Program-made: the position numbers and the translations under genes
Part shown: in pieces, positions 55,481 to 64,000 of the stretch
Numbering within the stretch: the first letter of the stretch is position 1
How the letters are laid out: every line of letters starts with the position of its first letter
The notes under the pieces: generated by a model
The model's input: the letters and a program-made list of their open reading frames with translations, nothing else
Database searches by the model: none
Told to the model about the DNA's origin: nothing
Origin: Lolium rigidum
Taxonomy: Eukaryota > Streptophyta > Magnoliopsida > Poales > Poaceae
Length of the DNA: 64,000 nucleotides
Reading direction: 5' to 3'
NCBI RefSeq assembly: GCF_022539505.1
Contig: NC_061511.1
Coordinates: 39,297,144-39,361,143, forward strand

Positions 55481-57235
55481 TGTTGGAGATATGCCCGAGA
55501 GACAATAATAAAGTTGTTATTGTTATATCTTAGTGTTCATGATAAATATTTACACTCCATGCTATAATTGTATTAACCGGAAACATTGATACATGTGTGT
55601 TGTGTGAACAACCAGAGTTCCTAGTAAGCCTCTCGTTTAACTAGCTTGTTGATTAATAGATGATCATGGTTTCCTGATCATGAACATTGGATGTTATTAA
55701 TAACAAGGTCATATCATTAGGTGAATGATGTGATGGACATACACCCATAGTAAGCGTAGCATATGATCAAGTCATTTAGTTCTTTATGCTTCAAGCTTTA
55801 ATATGCATAGTAACTTAATCCTTTGACCATGAGATCATGTAAATCACTTATACCGGAAGGGTACTTTGATTACATCAAACGCCACTGGCGTAAATGGGTG
55901 GTTATAAAGATGGGATTAAGTATTTGGAAAGTATGAGTTGAGGCATATGGATCAATAGTGGGATTTGTCCATCCTAATGACGGATAGATATACTCTGGGC
56001 CCTCTCGGTGGAATGACATCCAATTAGCTTGCAAGCATGTGACTGGTTCACAAGGGATATCATATCACGGTACGAGTAAAGAGTACTTATCGGTAACGAG
56101 GTTGAACTAGGTATGGATATACCGACGATCAAACTTCGGATAAGTAAAATATCGCGAGACAAAGGGAATTGTTATTTTATGTGTATGGTTCTTTCGATCA
56201 TGAAGTCATCGTTGAATATGTGGGAGCCATTATGGATCTCTAGATCCCGCTATTGGTTATTGGTCGGAGAGGAGTCTCGACCATGTCTGCATAGTTCACG
56301 AACCGTAGGGTGACACACTTAAGGTTTGATGTCGTTTTAAGTAGATATGGAATATGGAATGGAGTTCGAATTTTGTTCGGAGTCTCGGATGGGATCCGAG
56401 GACATCACGAGGAGGTCCGGAATGGTCCGGAGAATAAGATTCATATATAGGAAGTCACTTTCCAAGTTTGGAAAATGATCCGGTGCATTTATGGAAGGCG
56501 CTAGAATGTTCTAGAACCTTCCTGAAGAAATCACCATGGAAGGTGGAGTCCCGGAAGGACTCCACCAACCCTAACCAGCCAACCAAGTGGGAAGGTGGAG
56601 TCCATGGTGGACTCCACCTCCTTGGCTGGCCACTAAGGGGGGGAAGGGAGCAGTCCTTGTCCCCCTAGGTTTCGTCCATATGGCAGTTTTTGAATTGGGG
56701 TCTTATTCAGATCTTTGGGCAAACCCTTGGGTGTTCCACCTATATAAAGAGGGGGAGAGAGGGGCTGGCCGGCCACACCAATAGCACCACCAGGCCGGCG
56801 CCCCCCCAAGCATCCCCTCTCCCAGAACCCTAGCGGTTCCCTCCTCCCTCTCTCTCCCGCATATCTTAGGCGAAGCCCTGCCGGAGATCTCCACCACCAC
56901 CGCCACCACGCCGTCGTGCTGTCGGGATTCCGAGGAGGATCTACTACTTCCGCTGCCCGCTGGAACGGGGAGAAGGACGTCGTCATCAACACCGAACGTG
57001 TGACCGAGTACGGAGGTGCTGCCCGATTGTGGCACCGTCAAGATCTTCTACGCGCTTTTGCAAGCGGCAAGTGATCGACTACATCAACAACGAGATCTAA
57101 TCTCGTAGGCTTTGGAAATCTTCGAGGGTTAGTCTCATGATCTTCTCGTTGCTACCATCTACTAGATTGGATCTTGGCTTGTTATTCGTTCTTGCGGTAG
57201 GAAAATTTTTGTTTTCTATGCTACGAATCCCATCA

Positions 57236-57487
57236 CCGCCGCCCAACACCATCCGCGTCCAACCAGCCTCAGCGTCGAAGAGGGATCCCGACCGCCGTCC
57301 CCAGCGCAACACGAGGAAGGGCCGCCGCCGCCGCCACGCCCCGCGGTCTTTGCCCGGCGGCGGCGGCGGGAGGCGGTTAGCAGATGGCGGCCGGGAGCGT
57401 TTCGCGTGCGGGAGCGTTTTCGCGTGCGGCAGGAATAGTGAGATGGAAGGAGAAGAAGCTGGGGGGAATATAAAGCAGAAGACATAA
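57236..57487 (-). mobile_element. LINE-type element, 5' piece
   Basis: This is GC-rich DNA (CGCCGCCGCCGCCACGCC and similar) joining 39956 across the copia TSD, so it is the continuation of the same host element. It ends near 57487, where the NLR spacer resumes. On the minus strand it would be the 5' end of the LINE-type element. Confidence 0.55.
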
Positions 57488-59060
57488 AGACCGTTGCTCG
57501 ATCAATCAAGTGGAAATAATATAAAGCAGACAGTTGTGCATCAACGTATATCGTTACCTCTCAGATGATCAGCTCTGGCCTTCTGAGAAGCTTTGAACAA
57601 AAGGAACAGGGAATAACTTGGCACATGCAGGATCTTAGAAGATCACAAGAACAATATTCAGCAGCCCTTAAACGAAGGCTGCGAATATATAAATATTAAT
57701 GCACTTTCATTTCGCTTGATAACTGCACGCTAACTTCCTTGTACAGTCCTGAGGTAACAGAAGTAGTTGATGTTACTTGTTATTATATAGCCAAGAAGTA
57801 AGTAAATAAGAAATAACAGAAAAATGCACCTGGTGGTAGAATATTGCACTGTATGGGAGTAATATGAATGTCAACAGATGACCGGTCTGGTCACTAGATT
57901 TACTAATCTCAATAGTGGGAGCAGTGAATAACCTCTTCGTGTGTATTTGGTGGAACTGATAATTAGAAAAGCAAGAAAATTAAAGATTTGGGGAAACAAC
58001 AAATGTGAGAAGCCAATATTTTTTTGGTTTTTGAGTATTGGTCAGAGGAAAAGGAAATTAAGTCTATATGTAACAAGAACACAATGTCAAACACGCAAAG
58101 CCAGTGATATTTTTTGCCTATGTTTTGAAATTCAGAGCTACAGTAGTTGTAGATCCAAAAAAAAGTAAAAAAAGAAATAAAATTAATCAGGCACTGGAAA
58201 AAAGGGTTGTACTCTTGCTGAGGAAGAGCGATGGCAACCTGGAACTGGAACATGCAATCATTTTTCTTCTGTATCGATCATTAAAAACGAAGAGTATTGT
58301 GGATGTGTGACAGAAGGAGACACCAATGATTTGTTTTGTATTCTTTTTGTAACGATGCATAGAAAGGGCTTAAAACTTAAAACTGGATAATGCAAATATT
58401 TTTGGGTTCCTTTTTGTTATTGACCACTACAAACAAAGACTATTTTCAATATGTGAAAGAATGAGAATCAAGAGCGAAAAACAGCAGTGTGTATTTGTTT
58501 TTCCTAGTTGATGACTAAAAAAGGTTAGGTCGTAGACTAGATGAAACCACGGAAGTGAGTGAAAATAGCAATGGAAGTTCAAACTGAAGTGACTCTACTA
58601 GCTACAATACAACTGAAAACATATTGAAAAACAAAACCGGTCGCATGAGAAATAAATGGCTAGGAAGCAGATTGGTGGAGGGGGGGGGGGGGTTCAACAG
58701 TTGCCCTTTGTGACTTGTATATATATACACACATATATAAGAAAAAGGAAATGTCAATCAGACCAAAGATGGGATCGATGCTTGGTTACAGCAACAAGCA
58801 AAGAATACACTTTGCTCTTAGATTAAAGCTAAAGGAAGGAAACGAATCATGAATGAATAAAGAAGAAAGGGATAACTTGCCATGTGCATCCATGCCAAAA
58901 AGACATTATCTGAACTTGAATTTTCGCTCTTGTTTTTTTTTTGCCTACGGGATAAATTCAGCTCTGTGATTCCATGGTTCTGGGTCTACTTTTTCAACTT
59001 TGCACTCTTGTACCACTAGGTAATCGCGGTGCTTGATGATACTCTCGTCAGTAGTGATCT
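57488..59060. repeat. NLR-cluster spacer (pair of 5850-7440)
   Basis: Colinear with 5850-7440. It includes a run of 13 G (58680-58692), where the paralogue has GCGGGGGG, so the run has expanded here. Weak open frames are not conserved between the copies. Confidence 0.75.
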
Positions 59061-59655
59061 TATAACTGGATGTTTGCGCATTCCTAAACATGTACACGAG
59101 GATAGCATAATTTGGTGTGACATTGGCTTTTGTGGCAGTTTTGAAGTAAATGGAGAAAGGAGAGAGGATTACAAGAGATGAAATGATGTCTCAAATCTTG
59201 TGTGTTGATCTTATACTCTATCTTTTACATAGCACAATTTATTGTCACAGACAAGGAAAAGCAAAAGCAATATGCTTGTCCTTCAATCTTGTGCATTGCT
59301 CATAAGTGAACTGAAATAAAAGCACAAACTAGCATTGCCTTCATGTGGACGTGCACAATTTATTAGGGTGATCATGCCTTCAGCTTGGTATAGTCTGCCA
59401 TCTGGTACCACGGCGTTCCAAGCAACCTATAGTCTGAAAATTGAACAAGCCAAAGAACATGGCTGGAAAATAATTTTTATTCGCAAACCAGAAAAAAATG
59501 CTCAGGAGCCTCCTGCTGTAGCTCATCTGGAATGCTTCCACATCCCTGTCTGGATCCAATATCCAATCAGTCTCACCTGGTTCTTAACAATATGCGTGAG
59601 AGAAACTTGCAAAACTGAACTCAGGCATATCGGACATGACAAGAGCAGACATGGT
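59061..59655. other. spacer with fragment shared with 29860-30005
   Basis: This is AT-rich spacer followed by an open stretch (about 59335-59655), whose last 150 bp match 29860-30005. A splice-donor-like CAGGTGAG exists on the minus strand (59570-59577). It is possibly the remains of an exon; the product is not recognised. Confidence 0.45.
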
Positions 59656-60090
59656 TAGGGAGGCATATCCCGCTACCCCGCGCGTTCCCCGCCCGTTCTC
59701 CGGCGCGCGCGGGCAAGGAAGGCGACGTCTCCTCCTCCCTCCTTCGATTCCCCATCTCAGTCAGAGGACGCAGCCAGCAAAGCCTGTGCTGCCGACGATT
59801 GAGGCGGGACCTCTCGCGGCGCACAGGCCCTCGTCGTGGGAGCTGTCGGCCGAGGCAGCAGTGCAACTTGTGTCAGCGGCATGGTGGGCATGTCGTGGTG
59901 GTTCTGCAGCGCATGGTGGTCGCCTTTGGTCGATGTGGTCACATCCACCGTTCGGGCCCAATTTGCAAGCAGCTTCGGAAAGAAAACATTGCCTCATTCG
60001 CAGCTTGTCTCTCTTCATCTCACAAATTACACGCAGGACCTGGTCCCTTGTTCTATATAAAGAGGGCGCAAAGTCAGATTAAATTTCCCT
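59656..60090. other. GC-rich insertion in the NLR3 spacer
   Basis: About 400 bp of GC-rich DNA (CGCGCGTTCCCCGCCC ... GGCGCGCGCGGG) lie in otherwise AT-rich surroundings, with three overlapping open frames on the plus strand and others on the minus. Codon patterns do not favour one frame. It resembles the 5' end of a grass gene and could be a captured fragment. No family is recognised. Confidence 0.4.
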
Positions 60091-60759
60091 CATGACTTCC
60101 ATCACATGGTATAAGGGATATATATTGACAAATAAATGCTGGTACAACACTCCAAAGTCAAACAAATAGTCTGAATCAAATACTCAGGTCACTTAGCATT
60201 TCAAACCACAATTGATAATTAAACATATCTCACGCCAATATCAACACTGTGTAGCTTATTACAACTCAAGTGACACACCGACACACATACATCAGCAAGC
60301 AGAATAACACACACTTCAATAAGATGTACGTTTGGGAACAAGGAAAAATAAACCGGATTTCACTGGAAAAGAAGTGGTCAGTTGGTTGACAGAAACCAGG
60401 GATACTAGCCCTTTTATTTGGGAACACATGTCACATTGTCGAGGAGGGGGTTAGATACTCTGGATGGACACAAGGGGTACGTAAGTAGTTGACATGTACC
60501 TTGTGGATGTATGCCACAAGGGTGGAGGCAATGGATGTATATTTTTGTAACTGAATATGGGTATATGTATGGTGAACATTGTTAACAAGGCAGGTGTTTA
60601 CGGACTCGTGCTGAACGGTATACACGAGTAGAATATGGGCATTTGTATGGTGAACACCGTTAACAAGGCAGGTGTTTAGGAACTCGTGCTAAACGGTATA
60701 CACCGAGTAGAACATACCAATTGATGGATGAATATATGTGTGGATGAGCCTGGGTTGAC
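60091..60759. repeat. NLR3 downstream flank (pair of 30962-31314)
   Basis: It matches the NLR2 3' flank, with a local tandem duplication: the CGGTATACAC...GTTAACAAGGCAGGTGTTTA block occurs twice (about 60575-60625 and 60640-60705). There is no gene. Confidence 0.6.
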
Positions 60760-63700
60760 TCATCTGAGGTAGCTGGTCACCCTAGCGTGCTCGTCGAAGG
60801 AGGCGAACTTCGGGGGAAGCTTGGGATCGTAGCTGTCGCGGTGCGAGAGCGAGCCCCACCGGAGCTTGCTCCACCAGCTCCTCTCCCCATTCACCTTCAC
60901 CGTCTTCAGCTGATCGTGTAGGTGCGGGAGGCATCGGAGGCTCCAGCACCCTCGGACGTGGAGCTCCTTCCACATGGGTGCTGTTATGGTGGTGTACTTG
61001 TCATTGAATTGCTGGAGCAGTGGAAGCTCCTGGAGACGTACCCTTTGAAGGTTTGGGAGGAGCTGGTATTCGACTATATAAGTATCCCGATAGAAAATTT
61101 CCTTGAGGTTGTAGCAGAACAGAATGTCAAGTGTCTTGAGACTTGGTAGTGCTACTCTTTCCGGCATCATAGCCTCCAATCTTGGGCAGTACTCCAAGTG
61201 CGGGTGCTCTAGCGAACTGAAGGAGAACCTACTGTATTGTATACAGAACCAAAGTAGACTTCTGAGATTACAAACATGCACATTTCGTAGATTTTCCATG
61301 TCTGAATCGCGATCGAAAACTCTCAACATTTTATGGCACCAGCGTAGCTCACATTCTTCCGGATCATTGAAATTGCTGCAGATAGAAAAATTATCAATAG
61401 AAGTATCAAATGTCACCGATATTGATTTGGTGACATTTAGAAGACCCCATAAACCACCAGCTGGCTGTTGCATCCCTGTGATCTCTACATGGCGCTCAGT
61501 TTGGCGAAGGGAACCGTAATCACCGATGGCACCGCAATTTCCTCTGCATAGCAACTGTTATGTACATCCACGTATGTTGACTGATTCTGCACCAACTCCC
61601 GCAACTTGTCATCAACCATGCCTTCATCATGCTGCGATCGCTTGTTATTTGCACTACATGGTGCAACTCGGACATAGAAAGATTGGAAACATCGCCCATC
61701 CCTTACTAAATCAACACAAGATTCTCCGAAACTATAGAAGAACACTGGGGTCACTAACACACAACCGTAAAACTTGATCAAAGTGATTACCGTTTCCTTC
61801 AGTGCACTGATCCAAGTAAAACACCTCCGGAAGTCGCTCTAGCATATGCCGGGGAAATCGCAACGAGAGAAGGAACCCCTAGTAGTAGCAATTTCCTAAG
61901 CTGGGTACCATTAGGGATATCTGCGGGGATCTCATCGATAGATGTACCGGACAAATCAAGCTCCTCCAAAGCACCAAGATTCTTGAACTCGACGGACTTG
62001 AGTTTTTCTGCATCCGTGCAAAGACAGGAGCTGAATGTGAGGTGAGCCAATCAGTGAGAAGGATTTAAGGTTAGGATGCCCTTCCAATTTGAATTCATGG
62101 ACCCTGGAGATTTGCCTTGTGAGTGAAATCAAGTTATTGTTGTCAGTGAGCCTAAGCAACTGAAGCTTCGCATTTCTTCAAATATCTTCCGTGGGAAGTA
62201 TTTTATTCGAGTGCTCGTGATCTCAAGGGTCGTTAGGCTGAATAGCGTTGACATGGAAGTAGGTAGCTCCACAAGGTTGGAGCAGTTGGCAAGGATAAGC
62301 TCTTCGAGATTTGACATGTCCTTGAAAAAATTGGGAGGAAAAGTAGTTATTTCTGAGTAGGACATGTCGAGGTATATCAAATTGGTCTTTTGTTTGGCGA
62401 CGTCTTGCGTCAGAAGAGAAAATGGAACTCCATTCATATCAAGGATTTCAAGCTGGTATAGAGTGGACAATGGTGAAATAGTATTTTCGGTTGAGCTTGT
62501 GGAGCTAGTTGTGGACGAATTGAAGAGAGTTTTGAGATCATGGCAGCCTCTTAGTGAGAGCAACCGAAGGTTCCGGAGACAGCGGATTGAACAAGGGAGA
62601 AATTTTAGTGGAGTGTAAGAGAGATCAAGAACACGAAGAAAGAGGAGTTCGGGCAATAAATGGTTTAGTTTGTAAAATATGGGAGATTGTTGCGGGCAGC
62701 CTCTTAGAATAAGTGCAGTGGTTCCAATATTTTATTCCTCCTTGCTCAACAACCATTCTCTGCTTACATGACATCCATCATCACCAGAAAAGGAGATCCA
62801 TTTCTTCTTGCTATCAGTTACTTCATCTATTGTGATGCCTTCTGCAATGAGGCCACGGTATTCAAAGAATTGGGCACCGGTATTGGTGGCTTCACGAGCT
62901 TCGTAAGCAGGAGAAAAAGGCAGCTGCAACAAAGAGTATTTCTGAAACGCTTCAAGGATGACCCTTCCAACTTGATGCATATAGGAACACTTGCTGCTGC
63001 TGATGCTGTTGCCGTGGGTCATACGTGGCAGGAGGGTGCCCCACTGGTGGATGAGCTCGTCCGAAGTAACAAGCACACCTGCGAAACTTTGGTAAAGATC
63101 GCCATGGCATAGTGGAAGCAATCAATAGCTAGGACATGCCAGTATTCTATGCTTTCTTGATGGATCATGTTGAGTCGTATGTGCTCGGCGGACTGATGTA
63201 GTGCAAAGATGGTGAATATCAAAATATGTTCATCTCTCGTTGATGCTTATGAGTTCATCGTCTTCCGACTTGCTCGCATTGTAGGCATCCTGGGAAGTGG
63301 GCAAGATGAGCCATGAAGAATATGTCCACCTGGGCGGAAGAAGCCCGCAATCCCGTGTTAAACTCCCAGGCTCAATAGGCCACTGGAGGTTATCAACTAC
63401 TAACAGGTACCTCTTGTTTGACAACTTCCTGCCCACCGGAGGAGTTATAGCGTACCACATGTAATTCTCGAGTTCATTCTCGAGGGATTCCACATCCTCC
63501 GCACGCTTGTAGGTGTAGTATTGTAGCTGGTCATGCTTTTCCTTGAGCTTGTTGTATTCTTGGTTGAGCAGACCGAGCTCCTTTGCCGCAGCAAGGGTCA
63601 CCTGGTACTTGATGCTCCCGATGCCTCTTCCTTGGGCTTCCTTTGCCGTTGGGGTAGGCTTCGGATCCACTTTTATCACGTGTTCAAAAGGCCGACCCAT

Positions 63701-63858
63701 GCTACTCATACTGTTTTTATGCACAAAGATGCTTGAGCTGGATCGTCTGAATGAAGCCATGGGCCCCGCCCCAACAATCCAAGTCACACAAGAATCCGCT
63801 ATCTCATAGTCATGATAAGAACCAATATAATCTACCATTGGGTGGTATCCATTTAACC
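60760..63858 (-). pseudogene. NLR3: degenerate NB-LRR-like gene, exon 2
   Basis: This is the paralogue of NLR2, aligned from the exon 2 acceptor (AG at 63859-63860) to the same final codons (SYLR). The altered P-loop reads GAGPMASF. Kinase 2 is LLVVDNL. The LRR region and the ERSWWSKLRW tail are present. The reading frame is broken by a shift near 63230 (after ELISINER), a shift near 63075, TAA at 62732-62734 (GAA in NLR2), a 1-nt loss near 62170, a 1-nt gain near 62010, a shift near 61870 (after LLGVPSL) and another near 61540. It also has a short deletion after HQWGTLLP. It cannot make a full receptor. Exon 1 lies beyond the right edge. It is much more decayed than NLR2, although transposon load around it is similar. 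Confidence 0.88.
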
Positions 63859-64000
63859 CTGCAAATGAACTAGTATTTTTAGCACTTATATGTAACCGAA
63901 ATGATCAACAGACGGCTAGCAGGCCCATACGTTTGTCAACCCCGATCATGCAAACAAAAAAATAATAATGATATGGGCAACAGATCCATACGTTAATCCG
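63859..64000 (-). other. intron of NLR3
   Basis: The segment upstream of the acceptor is nearly identical to 282-410 of NLR1 (GATCAACAGACGGCTAGC, TTGTCAACCCCGA). This close match in non-coding DNA makes NLR1 and NLR3 nearer relatives to each other than to NLR2 in this region. Confidence 0.7.

Larger units (their letters stand above)
39957..57235 (+). mobile_element. Ty1-copia element on plus strand, interrupted, TSD CCGCC
   Basis: The 5' LTR is 39957-40647 plus 49373-50439 (about 1753 bp after removing the inner TSD). The 3' LTR is 55481-57235 (1755 bp). Both run TGTTGGAG to CCCATCA and look very similar. Target duplications CCGCC lie at 39952-39956 and 57236-57240. The primer site TGGTATCAGAGCC is at 50441-50453 and the polypurine tract AGTGGGAGAC at 55471-55480. 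The internal region is badly decayed, yet the LTRs are alike. The 5' LTR is split by another copia element at 40648-49372. Confidence 0.92.

Noticed and set aside
57216..57509. Arg-rich frames at 57137-57509 as a gene
   Set aside because: They cross the LTR/LINE boundary, so they are artefacts of an insertion junction.
58680..58692. Run of 13 G as a G-quadruplex regulatory element
   Set aside because: The paralogous site has a shorter, interrupted run. It is most simply a slippage expansion, and no promoter is nearby.
1..64000. tRNA, rRNA, snoRNA or microRNA genes
   Set aside because: No cloverleaf, conserved rRNA block or convincing long foldback precursor was recognised. The tRNA-like strings are retrotransposon primer sites.

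Overview
This is plant nuclear DNA from a grass, most likely a Pooideae species (Triticeae or a close relative). The evidence is the transposon content: Ty1-copia LTRs beginning TGTTGGAGATATGCCC, Stowaway MITEs with CTCCCTCC termini, CACTA termini with GCCGACGG-rich subterminal DNA, and plant L1-type LINEs with a C-terminal RNase H. There are no operons, rRNA or tRNA genes or CRISPR arrays. Species, chromosome and age cannot be fixed from the sequence alone. One run of 100 N (4637-4736) marks an assembly gap.

The host backbone is a head-to-tail cluster of three related NB-LRR (NLR) genes, all on the minus strand: NLR1 (1-281, cut by the window edge), NLR2 (31315-35228) and NLR3 (60760-63858, first exon outside the window). 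All three carry the same altered P-loop (WxVG[VA]G[HP]MASF), so loss of a normal Walker A motif predates their duplication. NLR2 has two visible lesions: an in-frame TGA and an 8-nt insertion. NLR3 has at least seven. NLR1 is open as far as it can be read. The flanking non-coding DNA is also duplicated (4737-5800 with about 35300-36060; 5850-7440 with about 57490-59060), so whole gene-plus-flank units were copied.

The rest is transposons that have pulled this cluster apart. Between NLR1 and NLR2 lie: a dead LINE (880-3331) hit by a copia LTR; a complete LINE (8349-14104) with both ORFs open and a 19-bp target duplication, sitting inside the LTR of a minus-strand copia element; two truncated copies of that copia family (14204-15632 and 22879-24376) that lack the catalytic YVDD box; an array of ten tandem units of about 662 bp (15871-22581) joined to a lone CACTA end (22878); a second CACTA end with a TNP2 transposase remnant (24377-24905); and a Helitron-like element (27530-30961) containing a hAT-like element with 8-bp target duplications.

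Between NLR2 and NLR3 is a deep nest. A LINE-type element on the minus strand (about 36064-57487) holds a deleted gypsy element (37086-39704) and a plus-strand copia element (39957-57235, TSD CCGCC). The 5' LTR of that copia is itself split by a second, minus-strand copia element (40648-49372). Both copia elements have LTR pairs that match closely by eye, although their coding regions are damaged or decayed, which suggests recent movement with enzymes supplied in trans.

Nothing here proves a new biochemical system. The strongest leads are the P-loop-less NLR family, the tandem array with a four-unit higher-order pattern, the possibly active LINE, and the two cases of defective copia lineages that seem to have kept moving.
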